From Clostridiales bacterium (GTDB lineage Bacteria; Bacillota; Clostridia; Oscillospirales; Oscillospiraceae): a DNA stretch of 23,592 nucleotides. How positions within the stretch are numbered: position 1 is the first letter of the stretch; each line of letters starts with the position of its first letter. This document shows positions 1 to 8,059 of the stretch, one piece after another. The stretch is taken from the NCBI GenBank assembly GCA_004555705.1, contig SFHI01000029.1:1-23592 (forward strand), in the 5' to 3' direction. The position numbers were made by a program, and so were the translations under genes. The notes beneath the pieces were generated by a model. That model had not been told where the DNA came from. It did not search any database and saw only the letters and a program-made list of their open reading frames with translations.

Positions 1-60
1 TGATTTCCTCGGAAAATGAATACGAAACGGTACCAAGCTGCCTAAGAGTGTGATTCGTTA

Positions 61-125
61 GACAGTCTGGCGCACTGGCTCGCAATGACAGCGTTTTTTA
101 GCGCACAATTTCAAACATCAATTTT
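61..125. repeat. Type A palindromic element, truncated right end
   Basis: This is the right end of the palindromic family whose full copies lie at 5505-5712, 12134-12342, 18908-19150 and 19392-19634. It keeps the block CTCGCAATGACAGCG, the stretch TTTTTTAGCGCACAATTTC and a slightly changed edge AAACATCAATTT. The inner part is missing: only CAGTCTGGCGCACTGG remains of the tip hairpin, and bases 1-60 do not match the family. The element lies just upstream of the LytTR regulator gene. I see nothing else in bases 1-182. Confidence 0.7.
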
Positions 126-182
126 CCGGACTGATGAGTTGTCCCGATCAGCACATACCCAAAAACGAAAGCGGGTGAACCC

Positions 183-908
183 ATGGCTTACCGTATCGCG
201 ATCTGCGATGACAGCGGAAAGGACGCGGAATTTGTACAAGGTATATTGAATCACTGGGCGCTTCAGCGGCAGGCGGACATCCAGGCGGAGGTGTTCTCCT
301 CGGCAGAGCGTTTCCTGTTCCGGTACGCGGGGGACAAGGACTGGGACATTCTGCTGCTGGACATTGAAATGGGGGCCATGGACGGCGTGACCTTGGCAAA
401 GCGGGTGCGTCGGGACAACGAATCTGTGCAGATCGTGTTCATCACCGGCTTTGCGGATTACATAGCGGAGGGCTATGAGGTGTCGGCCCTTCATTACCTG
501 ATGAAGCCCGTGCGGGAGGACAAGCTTTTCGCCGTCCTGGACCGGGCCGCTGCCGTCTTGCAGAAAGCAGAGCGATTTGTTCTGCTCCCGGTGGGCGGAG
601 AGATGCTGCGCCTGCCCGTGACCCAGGTGCAGTATGTGGAAGCCTTCTCCCACAGCGTGGCCATCGTCACCGGGACGGACACCATCCAGGTCAAAATGCC
701 CATCTCTGAGATCGAGAAGCTGCTGGGTGAGGGCTTTGTCCGCTGCCACCGCTCCTATCTGGCGGGGCTGAAATACATCGCCCGCCTTTCCAAAACGGAA
801 GTCATTCTGGACAGCGGCAAGGCCCTGCCCCTGTCCAGAAGCGCCGCCCCCCTGGTGCATCAGGCGTTCATTTCCTACTACACAGGTGACCAAGATGAAA
901 CTGTTTGA
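183..908 (+). CDS. LytTR-family response regulator
   Basis: This is a 241-residue cytoplasmic DNA-binding response regulator of the LytR/AgrA type. A receiver domain fills about residues 3-125, with acidic pair D9-D10, phospho-acceptor D60 (LLLDIEMG) and conserved K108 (LMKPV). A LytTR DNA-binding domain follows at about 135-235, with the typical FVRCHRSYLAGL stretch. Its likely partner is the GHKL kinase gene that overlaps its 3' end, and the downstream ABC exporters are the obvious candidate targets (inference). The ribosome binding site before ATG 183 is weak (AGCGGGTGA). No clear promoter is visible in the 180 bases upstream, which hold a repeat remnant. Confidence 0.93.
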   Translation: MAYRIAICDDSGKDAEFVQGILNHWALQRQADIQAEVFSSAERFLFRYAGDKDWDILLLDIEMGAMDGVTLAKRVRRDNESVQIVFITGFADYIAEGYEVSALHYLMKPVREDKLFAVLDRAAAVLQKAERFVLLPVGGEMLRLPVTQVQYVEAFSHSVAIVTGTDTIQVKMPISEIEKLLGEGFVRCHRSYLAGLKYIARLSKTEVILDSGKALPLSRSAAPLVHQAFISYYTGDQDETV

Positions 909-1563
909 CCTTCTTTTCGGCAAAGCCATTGACCGCCGCATTGCCGCCTACCAAAATGACCTGATTGCCAGGCACTGCGACGAGGTGGACAACATCTACC
1001 GCACCATGCGGGGCTGGCGGCACGACTATCACAACCACATCCAGGCCATGCTGGCCCTGACCGACAGCCCGGAGGAGCTGCGGCAGTACCTGTGGAAGCT
1101 GAACGATGATCTGACCACCGTGGACACGGTGCTGAAAACCGGCAATGTGATGGTGGACGCGATCCTAAACAGCAAGCTGTCCTTAATCAAGTCCAAAAAC
1201 ATCACCGTCAACGCAAAGGCGACCGTTCCCGCAGAGCTGCGGATCTCCGAAATCGACCTTTGTGCCATTCTCGGCAATCTCCTGGACAACGCCATGGAAG
1301 CCTGCCTGCGGCAGAGGGAATCGGAGGAGCGGTTCATCCGGGTCTATATCGGCATCCTGAAGCAGCAGCTTTACATCTGCGTCACCAACTCCGCAGGCGG
1401 CGAGATTAAGAAGGTGGGCAAAACCTACCTCTCCACCAAGGATTCCGATGCCCACGGCTTCGGCCTGATGCGCATTGACCGCCTGGCGGACAAATATGAT
1501 GGTTATGTAAACCGGCAGAATGAGCCCGGGGCCTTCGCCACGGAGGTCATGCTGCCGCTGTAA
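895..1563 (+). CDS. Soluble GHKL-type sensor histidine kinase (AgrC-like core)
   Basis: This 222-residue kinase has only a catalytic core. The H-box is RGWRHDYHNH (candidate phospho-acceptor H43), the N-box is LGNLLDNAMEAC, and the G-box is HGFGLMRIDRLADKY. This is the HATPase_c_5/GHKL arrangement of peptide-quorum kinases, but no membrane segments or sensor domain precede it, so it should be cytosolic and must get its signal from a partner. A GTG at 886 is in frame, but the AGG at 884-886 with 8 bases of spacing fits the ATG at 895 better. The gene overlaps the response regulator by 14 bases, which suggests translational coupling. A terminator-like hairpin follows 12 bases after the stop. 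Confidence 0.88.
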   Translation: MKLFDLLFGKAIDRRIAAYQNDLIARHCDEVDNIYRTMRGWRHDYHNHIQAMLALTDSPEELRQYLWKLNDDLTTVDTVLKTGNVMVDAILNSKLSLIKSKNITVNAKATVPAELRISEIDLCAILGNLLDNAMEACLRQRESEERFIRVYIGILKQQLYICVTNSAGGEIKKVGKTYLSTKDSDAHGFGLMRIDRLADKYDGYVNRQNEPGAFATEVMLPL

Positions 1564-1574
1564 GCCATTCCCGT

Positions 1575-1624
1575 GCAATTCGCGCTCGAAATCGAACCAT
1601 TCGCGCGCGAATTGCCGTTTTTTT
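1575..1624 (+). terminator. Rho-independent terminator or attenuator between kinase and ABC genes
   Basis: A 16-bp arm at 1575-1590 pairs with 1600-1615 with one mismatch around a 9-base loop. A run of T residues follows at 1618-1624. It sits between the LytTR/GHKL pair and the ABC exporter start at 1663, whose ribosome binding site begins at 1651, leaving almost no room for a promoter after the hairpin. Confidence 0.75.
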
Positions 1625-1662
1625 GCTTTGGGCGATGTATCATGAGCGCAGGAGGTGGCACA

Positions 1663-3489
1663 ATGAAAGATAACCAAAAACCACAGTACTCCATACTGCA
1701 AAATCTGAGCTATGTCGTGAAACTGGTATGGAAAGAATCCAGACTTCTGCTGTTCTTCACCACGGCTTCTTCGCTGGTTGGGATAATGACAAGCCTTGTA
1801 CAGCTGTATATCGCTCCGATTATCTTACGGAAAGTGGAACAATCCGTCCCGCTGACGGAGCTGTTCCTTACAATCGGCTTGTTCACCCTGGCATTGATGG
1901 CATGTAATTCCATCAACACATACCTGACGGAAACCAAATTTGTCGGAGAGTCCCGGCTGATGCACGCTCTGAGCAAGATTCTGATATACAAGTCCTGTAC
2001 AACGTCTTATGCCAATATGCTGGATACCAGGTTCCGGGAAAAGCAGATTAACGCAACGATCTCTGTATATAACGAGGGCAGCAAAGGCCTGACCGCCATG
2101 TTTCCGGAGGCCATGGCGTTTTCCGCTTCGCTGATTGGGTTTCTTCTGTATCTGCTGGTTTTGCGGGGGCTTCATCCGCTCCTGTTGGCGGTGGTTGTTG
2201 TTACCGCGGCGATCAGTTACCTCATTACCCGGCGCACCGATGAATGGCATTACAATACCGGAGAGGAATCCATGGGGATTCGCAACCGCAAAATGTACAT
2301 CATCAATCTGGCCATGGGAAACGAAATGCCCAAGGATATCCGAATCTTTGGAATGCGGGAATGGCTGGATGATGTATGGGACAAAACGCTCACTCTGTGG
2401 AGGAGCTTATGCAATCGCTGTGAGAAGAAGATTTTTCTGACAAAAGCGGCGGATGCCGCGCTGGCTTTCGCGAGAAACGGCATTGCCTATGTGTATCTCA
2501 TCCATATGGCGCTGAATGACAATCTGAGTGCGTCCGAATTTCTGCTGTATTTCTCTGCGGTGACCGGTTTTACGAACTGGGTCACAGCGCTCTTAAACAG
2601 CGCCTCTGCAATGAATAAAATCAGTTTACAGGTCTGCCGCTTCCGGGAATACTTGGATTGGCCGGAGCCCTTCCGATTTGAGGAAGGAAAGCGCATCAGC
2701 AAATCGGATTTTGAGCGTTTTGAACTTCGGCTGGAGGATGTGACTTACCGTTACCCCGAAAGTGAGAAAGACACCATCTCCCACATGAATCTGACCATCC
2801 ATCCCGGGGAGAAACTGGCAATTGTGGGCTTAAATGGTGCGGGCAAAACCACGCTCATCAAACTGCTTTGCGGTTTTCTGGACCCAACGGAGGGCCGGGT
2901 GCTGCTGAACGGACAGGATATCCGGGATTTCAACCGAAAGGATTATTACACCCTGTTTACGGCTGTGTTCCAGGACTTTCCCCGACTGCAGGTGAGCATT
3001 GCCCAGAATGTCGCTCAGAGCATCTCGAATATTGACCGGGAGCGCTTGGCGGAATGTGTGGATAAGGCCGGACTCACCCAGGCTCTCGCGGAGCTTCCCC
3101 ACGGTCTGGACACCACTTTGGGAAAGATCATGAATGACCATGGCATTGAGCTTTCCGGCGGCCAGACGCAGCGGCTGATGCTGGCAAGAGCGCTGTACAA
3201 AGACGCTCCCATTCTGCTGCTGGACGAACCCACGGCGGCGCTGGACCCTATCGCGGAGAATGAGATTTACCGGAAGTACAATGAAATGACCCATGGGCGA
3301 ACCTCCGTCTACATCTCCCATCGTTTGGCGTCCACAAGGTTCTGTGACCGCATCCTCTTCCTGGAAAACGGAAATATCGCCGAGGAAGGAACCCATGACG
3401 AGCTGATGGCCCTGGGCGGAGGATACTGCAACCTTTTCAATGTCCAGAGCAAGTATTACCGGGAAGGAGGTAAGTTGGATGAAGCATAA
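1663..3489 (+). CDS. ABC exporter half-transporter (permease-ATPase fusion) 1
   Basis: This 608-residue protein has the classic exporter layout. An N-terminal transmembrane domain covers about residues 20-330 and a nucleotide-binding domain the last 240 or so. The ATPase motifs are complete: Walker A GLNGAGKTT at about 389-397, signature LSGGQTQR at about 497, Walker B ILLLDEPTA at about 517, and H-loop ISHRLAS. ATG 1663 is chosen because GGAGGTGG lies at 1651-1658; the frame runs further upstream, but only through the terminator hairpin. The start of the next transporter gene overlaps its 3' end by 11 bases, so the two probably form a heterodimer. The substrate is unknown; the regulatory neighbours suggest a peptide or antimicrobial compound (inference). 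Confidence 0.92.
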   Translation: MKDNQKPQYSILQNLSYVVKLVWKESRLLLFFTTASSLVGIMTSLVQLYIAPIILRKVEQSVPLTELFLTIGLFTLALMACNSINTYLTETKFVGESRLMHALSKILIYKSCTTSYANMLDTRFREKQINATISVYNEGSKGLTAMFPEAMAFSASLIGFLLYLLVLRGLHPLLLAVVVVTAAISYLITRRTDEWHYNTGEESMGIRNRKMYIINLAMGNEMPKDIRIFGMREWLDDVWDKTLTLWRSLCNRCEKKIFLTKAADAALAFARNGIAYVYLIHMALNDNLSASEFLLYFSAVTGFTNWVTALLNSASAMNKISLQVCRFREYLDWPEPFRFEEGKRISKSDFERFELRLEDVTYRYPESEKDTISHMNLTIHPGEKLAIVGLNGAGKTTLIKLLCGFLDPTEGRVLLNGQDIRDFNRKDYYTLFTAVFQDFPRLQVSIAQNVAQSISNIDRERLAECVDKAGLTQALAELPHGLDTTLGKIMNDHGIELSGGQTQRLMLARALYKDAPILLLDEPTAALDPIAENEIYRKYNEMTHGRTSVYISHRLASTRFCDRILFLENGNIAEEGTHDELMALGGGYCNLFNVQSKYYREGGKLDEA

Positions 3490-5353
3490 GACCAACTGGC
3501 GCGATGTTCCCGGTGTTCATATCTGGGCGACCAAGGTTTGGTGGGGAATCAACCCAAAGCTGTTTCTTTCCACGGGCCTTCTGGAAACCGTGGATGCTCT
3601 GACCCCCTACATCACGATCTGGCTGTCGGCACAGATCATCAATGAACTGTCAGGCGGACGAAACCCGGACATTCTTTGGGAGTGGGTCATTCTGACGGTG
3701 TGTATCACCGCAGGCTTAAAACTGCTGTCCGAAGCGCTGTATCACTGGATGACGGCAGTTCATGCCCTGGAATGGGATTACGAGGACAAGCTTCTGGCGG
3801 ACAAAATGATGGATATGGACTTCGCCGCCGTGAAATCACCGGAAACCAACGACCTTCGGATCGCCATCCGAAAGTTCCAGATGGGAAATGTCTATGGCTT
3901 TAATAAAATCCATAACTGGTATATCAGTAAGATCATCGGCGGCATTACATCTGTTTTGGGAGCATTGGTGCTGACCGTCAGCCTGTTTACACAGCGGGTT
4001 CCGGACACTGCCGGAAAACTGATTGTTCTGAACAGCAATTGTACGTCCGTTCTGGTAATCTTCACCTTATTGGCCGGAACAATCTTTTCTCCCTGGCTTT
4101 CTGCCAAAGCCACAGCAGGCTATGCCAAAACATGGCCCTACACCAACAAATACAACCGCTGTCTGAATACCTATGCCTCAATCGGAACCAAAAGCAAACA
4201 GGCGGTAGATGTTCGGATGTATAACCAGCAGAACATGGCGATAGAGATGCTGGAAAGCAGTTATTCCTATCCCCCCAATTCTCCGGCCTGCAAGATCATG
4301 TTCGGAGAAATCGGACCGCTCAAGGCAGCCTCCGGCGCGGTCAGCGTACTGCTGGTCGGAATCTCCTATGTGTTCGTGTGCCTGAAAGCCTGGGCAGGTG
4401 CCTTCGGCATCGGCTCTGTGACCCAGTATGTGGGTGCAATTACCAATCTATGCAGAGGCATTTCCGAACTGTTCGGCGCAATCGGAGACCTTCCGAATAA
4501 CGCGAATTATCTCTATGTCATTCGTCAATTCATGGAAATTCCCAACGATATGTACCAGGGCAGTCTGCCCACGGAAAAGCGGGATGACCGGGAGTATCAG
4601 GTGGAATTTCGGGATGTGTCCTTCAAATACCCCGGCTCCGATAATTGGGCCCTTCGCCATGTGAACATGAGGTTCAGGGTCGGCTCCCGGCTGGCTGTTG
4701 TGGGCATGAACGGCTCCGGCAAGACCACCTTCATCAAGCTCCTGTGCCGCCTTTACGATCCCACCGAGGGACAGATTCTCCTGAACGGCATCGACATCCG
4801 CAAATATAACTACAATGATTACATGAACATTTTCTCCGTTGTGTTCCAGGACTTCCAGTTGGTGGCCCTGCCCCTGGGCCAGAATGTGGCGGCCTCAGCC
4901 GATTACGACCGGGCAAGAGCGGAGGATTGTCTGCGGAAAGCAGGCTTTGGCGACCGCCTGGATGCAATGCCCGCCGGCCTGGACACCTATCTCTACAAGG
5001 ACCTGGACAAGTCCGGCGTGGAGATTTCCGGAGGAGAGGCCCAGAAAATTGCCATTGCCCGGGCGCTTTACAAGGACGCTCCCTTTATCATCCTGGACGA
5101 GCCCACCGCCGCCCTGGACCCCATGGCGGAAGCGGAAATCTACAGCAAGTTCAACGACATCGCCGGGGACAAAACCGCCATCTACATCAGCCACCGCCTG
5201 TCCAGCTGCAAATTCTGCGACGAGATTGCCGTATTCCATGAGGGCGCCGTCATCCAGCAGGGCACCCACGCCCAGCTGGTAGCCGACGAAACCGGAAAAT
5301 ACTACGAGCTCTGGCACACCCAGGCCCAGTATTATACCGGGGAAACCGCGTGA
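3479..5353 (+). CDS. ABC exporter half-transporter (permease-ATPase fusion) 2
   Basis: This 624-residue partner of the preceding transporter has an N-terminal membrane domain to about residue 350, then an ATPase domain: Walker A GMNGSGKTT at about 409-417, signature ISGGEAQK at about 516, Walker B FIILDEPTA at about 536, H-loop ISHRLSS. ATG 3479 follows GGAAGGAGG at 3462-3470 with 8 bases of spacing. The start lies inside the 3' end of the upstream transporter gene, which argues for coupled translation and a two-subunit exporter. Both signature motifs look catalytically competent, so this is not the asymmetric type with one degenerate site. No small peptide-precursor gene is visible nearby, so the cargo is unassigned. 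Confidence 0.92.
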   Translation: MKHKTNWRDVPGVHIWATKVWWGINPKLFLSTGLLETVDALTPYITIWLSAQIINELSGGRNPDILWEWVILTVCITAGLKLLSEALYHWMTAVHALEWDYEDKLLADKMMDMDFAAVKSPETNDLRIAIRKFQMGNVYGFNKIHNWYISKIIGGITSVLGALVLTVSLFTQRVPDTAGKLIVLNSNCTSVLVIFTLLAGTIFSPWLSAKATAGYAKTWPYTNKYNRCLNTYASIGTKSKQAVDVRMYNQQNMAIEMLESSYSYPPNSPACKIMFGEIGPLKAASGAVSVLLVGISYVFVCLKAWAGAFGIGSVTQYVGAITNLCRGISELFGAIGDLPNNANYLYVIRQFMEIPNDMYQGSLPTEKRDDREYQVEFRDVSFKYPGSDNWALRHVNMRFRVGSRLAVVGMNGSGKTTFIKLLCRLYDPTEGQILLNGIDIRKYNYNDYMNIFSVVFQDFQLVALPLGQNVAASADYDRARAEDCLRKAGFGDRLDAMPAGLDTYLYKDLDKSGVEISGGEAQKIAIARALYKDAPFIILDEPTAALDPMAEAEIYSKFNDIAGDKTAIYISHRLSSCKFCDEIAVFHEGAVIQQGTHAQLVADETGKYYELWHTQAQYYTGETA

Positions 5354-5379
5354 AGAGGCCGCAGGGCTCACGGCCCTCT
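5354..5379 (+). terminator. Weak hairpin after the ABC operon
   Basis: Immediately after the stop codon, AGAGGCCG (5354-5361) can pair with CGGCCCTCT (5371-5379) with one bulged base. No T-run follows, so termination is uncertain; the hairpin may only protect the 3' end. The rest of 5380-5504 shows nothing I recognise. Confidence 0.3.
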
Positions 5380-5504
5380 GGCGGAAACGGTCGTCAGGAA
5401 AAAGGACTCCGAATTTCTCCCCAACATCTTGCGCCGGTCCTTCGTCCATGCTAAAATAAGCGAAAGCGCGTTTTTCGTAACCCCCGGCAAACCGGAAAAC
5501 ACAG

Positions 5505-5712
5505 AAATTGTTTTTTACGCGTGCGCACCCAAAAAACGCTGTCATTGCGAGCCAGTGCGCACACTGGCGTGGCAATCCCCCGGATATTCCGAGAAGTCCA
5601 AAAAACGGACAAACGCCCTAACAAACCGTCCTGAATTGTTGGGGGATTGCCACACCAGGCTGCGGCCTGGTTCGCAATGACAGTTCTTTTTTAGTGCGCT
5701 AAACAACAATTT
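5505..5712. repeat. Type A palindromic element, full copy (subtype A-I)
   Basis: The left edge is an altered AAATTGTTTTTTA and the right edge is AAACAACAATTT. Inside are two inverted blocks built on CTGTCATTGCGA and TCGCAATGACAG. The left tip hairpin is GCCAGTG-CGCA-CACTGGC and the right one ACCAGGC-TGCG-GCCTGGT. The centre is the reverse complement, with a few changes, of the centre of the copy at 12134-12342, so the two copies are in opposite orientation. It lies between the ABC operon and the glycosyltransferase gene and encodes nothing obvious. Confidence 0.85.
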
Positions 5713-5876
5713 GTCTGTCCGCTCCCTGAACCGGGCAGGCTGAACCGCTGTTTCCTGCGGGGCATTGCGGGGGCCTCCTCCCGGTTCCTTTCGCCCGTGA
5801 AAGCTCCCCTGTGAACGGGCCGCAATTTTCCGCTCCGCCGCGTTCCATTCATCATTTCCCCAAAAGGAGTACGTTT

Positions 5877-7196
5877 ATGAGCCCCACCGTCAGTATCATT
5901 GTCCCGGTTTATAACGCGGAGCGCACCATCAGCCGCTGCGTTGACAGTATTCTGAACCAGGATTATTCCGATTTTGAGCTGCTGCTGGTTGACGATGGCA
6001 GCACGGACAGTTCCGGCGCCATCTGCGACACATACGCGGCCAGGGACAGCCGCGTCCAGGTCTTTCACAAAGAGAATGCCGGTGTTTCCTCCAGCCGAAA
6101 CCTGGCCCTGGACCATGCCGGAGGCACCTACCTCCAGTTCCTGGACAGCGACGACTGGATCACGCCTGACGCCACCAGTTCCCTGGTCCGTACAATGGAA
6201 CAGGGCCCCTGTGACATGGTGGTCTCCGATTTCTACCGGGTCGTGGGGGAACGGGTCTCCCAGAAGGGCGATATCGATGAGGACGGCATGATGACCCGCG
6301 AGGAGTACGCTTCCCACATGATGGAAAATCCCGCCGATTTCTACTACGGTGTCCTGTGGAACAAGCTCTACCGCCGCTCCATCGTGGAGGAATACCATTT
6401 GCGGATGAACCCGGAGATCAGCTGGTGCGAGGACTTCATGTTCAATCTGGAGTACATCCGCTACGCGGAAACCTTCCGGGCCATCCAGATTCCCATTTAC
6501 TATTATGTCAAGACCAAGGGTTCCCTGGTTTCCCAGAGCATGTCCATCAGCCAGGTTGTGAAAATGAAGCTGACGGTCTTTGAATACTATCACCGGTTTT
6601 TCAAAACGGTACTGGACGAGGAGGAATACGAAAAAAGCCGTCTGAAAGTCTACCGGTTCCTGCTGGACGCCGCCGGGGACGGTTCCGTTCCGCCCGCGGT
6701 GCACCCCAATTCCCGGAAGCTGGGGGATGAACGGATGAAGGTCTCCCCCTATGTTCTGGACGGTGAGGGCGTGCTGTATGACGCTTTCCGGGAGCGAAAG
6801 CTGCTGGACCGCTATCTGGAAACAGCCGCTCTGAAAAACGACCTGACGCTTTCCGACGCCAGGCTTCTGCTGGCACTGCGGGAGCTGAATTTCCAGCCCA
6901 CCCACCGGGAGGCGGCAGATTTCGCGAACCTGCCCCGGAGTACGGTTTCCCTCTCCCTGCAGAAGCTGACAAGCCGCGGCCTGATCAAAATCACGGATAT
7001 CCGACAGGAAAAAGAGCGGGCCAAGCGGATGGACATCTCCTTTTCCGAGGCGGCAAAGCCCGTGCTGGAAGATCTGGAAACCGCCCGGCAGGACTGCGAA
7101 GCCGCCCGTCTGGCGTCCCTCCTGCCCGAGGAATTGGAACAGCACAACCGTCTGTCCGAGAAAATCCAGTCCCATATCCGGGATATCCTCCAATAA
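5877..7196 (+). CDS. Family 2 glycosyltransferase fused to a MarR-like winged helix
   Basis: This is a 439-residue two-part protein. Residues 1 to about 215 form a GT-A glycosyltransferase 2 domain: PVYNAERTI, VDDGSTD (D39-D40), the metal-binding FLDSDDW (D90-x-D92), and a WCEDFMF stretch with acidic residues 185-186 as candidate catalytic base. A linker follows, rich in charged helix. Residues of about 321-435 read as a MarR-type winged helix: LTLSDARLLLAL, recognition helix around LPRSTVSLSLQKLTSRGLI (354-370), and a wing through 371-387 leading into the final dimerisation-like helix. ATG 5877 follows AAAGGAGT at 5863-5870. The glycosyltransferase part resembles enzymes of exopolysaccharide or wall glycan synthesis; sugar and acceptor are unknown. 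A strong terminator follows, so it is probably monocistronic. Confidence 0.87.
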   Translation: MSPTVSIIVPVYNAERTISRCVDSILNQDYSDFELLLVDDGSTDSSGAICDTYAARDSRVQVFHKENAGVSSSRNLALDHAGGTYLQFLDSDDWITPDATSSLVRTMEQGPCDMVVSDFYRVVGERVSQKGDIDEDGMMTREEYASHMMENPADFYYGVLWNKLYRRSIVEEYHLRMNPEISWCEDFMFNLEYIRYAETFRAIQIPIYYYVKTKGSLVSQSMSISQVVKMKLTVFEYYHRFFKTVLDEEEYEKSRLKVYRFLLDAAGDGSVPPAVHPNSRKLGDERMKVSPYVLDGEGVLYDAFRERKLLDRYLETAALKNDLTLSDARLLLALRELNFQPTHREAADFANLPRSTVSLSLQKLTSRGLIKITDIRQEKERAKRMDISFSEAAKPVLEDLETARQDCEAARLASLLPEELEQHNRLSEKIQSHIRDILQ

Positions 7197-7203
7197 AATC
7201 CAG

Positions 7204-7245
7204 AACCATCTCCGGCGCAGCTTTTTCTGCACCGGAGATGGTTTT
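7204..7245 (+). terminator. Rho-independent terminator of the glycosyltransferase gene
   Basis: AACCATCTCCGG (7204-7215) and GCAG pair with CTGC and CCGGAGATGGTT (7232-7243), with one internal base on each side and the loop CTTTTT. A short TTTT follows. The hairpin starts 8 bases after the stop codon. Confidence 0.9.
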
Positions 7246-7275
7246 ACATATACCTGCTTGCCCCAGGAGGCAGAT

Positions 7276-7443
7276 AAATTGTTGGCGACCTCTAAAAACT
7301 ACTTTTTGGTGTTTTGGGCGAGAGATTTTGTTCCAGCAAAAGTTTTGGAAAGGCCGGAATACTTGGTGTATTGCGGGCTTTTCAAAACGCATTGTTGGGA
7401 CAAAAGATCCGTCCAAAACCCAAAAGGGTAGTTTTTAGAGGTG
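7276..7443. repeat. Type C long hairpin element
   Basis: It starts with AAATTGTTG, the edge shared by the other elements. Perfect 15-bp outer arms follow: ACCTCTAAAAACTAC (7288-7302) and GTAGTTTTTAGAGGT (7428-7442). Further inner complementarity, such as TTTTGTTCCAGCAAAAG against CATTGTTGGGACAAAA, would give one long imperfect hairpin of about 155 bases. I see no coding frame with family features. It abuts the type D element directly. Confidence 0.8.
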
Positions 7444-7446
7444 CCC

Positions 7447-7616
7447 TGTTGTTTACTGAGATTTTGCCGTAGGGGCGGCTAGTAGCCGCCCGCTTTGCTT
7501 TCGTCTACCAAAGCGCCCTGTTCTATTGAAAACGCTCAAAAATCGGAACGTTTCGGGCGGATAATATCCGCCCCTACGGTAGCAACGTAAGGTGTTTGAA
7601 AACTGTAAACAACAAT
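7447..7616. repeat. Type D palindromic element
   Basis: It begins with TGTTGTTTA (7447-7455) and ends with TAAACAACAAT (7606-7616), the shared edge motif. The inverted arms are CCGTAGGGGCGG (7467-7478) and CCGCCCCTACGG (7568-7579). Each arm contains its own palindrome: GGCGGCTA-G-TAGCCGCC (7474-7490) and GGGCGGATA-A-TATCCGCCC (7555-7573). The last 14 bases before the edge, TTGAAAACTGTAAA, also occur at the end of the element at 23414-23592. It is non-coding and sits just upstream of gcvH. Confidence 0.8.
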
Positions 7617-7677
7617 CTACCTTCTGCTGTGGAAAGCCGATAAGCGCAATAAATCATTCAAATATGGAGGTACCATT

Positions 7678-8055
7678 ATGAACTATCCTGCTGAACTGAA
7701 GTATTCCAAGACCCACGAGTGGATCAAGACCGAGGACGGCGTGGCTGTCATCGGCATTTCCGACTATGCCCAGGACGCTTTGGGCGATGTTGTGTTCGTC
7801 AACCTGCCCGCAGTGGGTGACGAGGTCGTCGCCGGGGAGAGCTTCGGCGATGTGGAGTCCGTCAAGGCGGTTTCCGACCTGATCTGCCCCGTCTCCGGCG
7901 TGGTCTGCGCCCTCAACGAGGAGCTGGAGGACGCCCCCGAGAACCTGAACGAGGACCCCTACGGTTCCTGGATCATCAAAGTGGAGAACATCACCGAAGA
8001 AGAGGAGCTGCTGGACGCCGACGCCTACGAGGCATTCTGCGCCGAGGAGGGCTAA
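7678..8055 (+). CDS. gcvH: Glycine cleavage system H protein
   Basis: This 125-residue lipoyl carrier shuttles the aminomethyl group between the P and T proteins of the glycine cleavage complex. The lipoylation site is K63 in VESVKAVSD, and the flanking sequence (THEWIK, VVFVNLP, GDVESVK, LNEDPYGSWIIKV) is standard for the family. Length is normal. ATG 7678 follows GGAGG at 7666-7670. The next gene starts 4 bases after the stop. No gcvT lies nearby, and I cannot find a glycine riboswitch in the 60 bases between the repeat element and the start, so its control is unclear. Confidence 0.97.
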   Translation: MNYPAELKYSKTHEWIKTEDGVAVIGISDYAQDALGDVVFVNLPAVGDEVVAGESFGDVESVKAVSDLICPVSGVVCALNEELEDAPENLNEDPYGSWIIKVENITEEEELLDADAYEAFCAEEG

Positions 8056-8059
8056 AAAT

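Noticed and set aside
1564..5504. Bacteriocin or signal-peptide precursor gene beside the exporter operon
   Set aside because: I found no short frame with a ribosome site and a double-glycine or similar leader in the gaps around the exporter genes.
5505..5712. Insertion sequence
   Set aside because: The elements are only 100-245 bases long and contain no transposase frame; they are better described as small palindromic repeats.
5691..7232. Long minus-strand open frame opposite the glycosyltransferase-MarR gene
   Set aside because: It has no domain signature, and the plus strand carries the ribosome site, two recognisable domains and a terminator.
7617..7677. Glycine riboswitch upstream of gcvH
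   Set aside because: Only about 60 bases remain after the repeat element, and they lack the paired aptamer cores of the glycine riboswitch.
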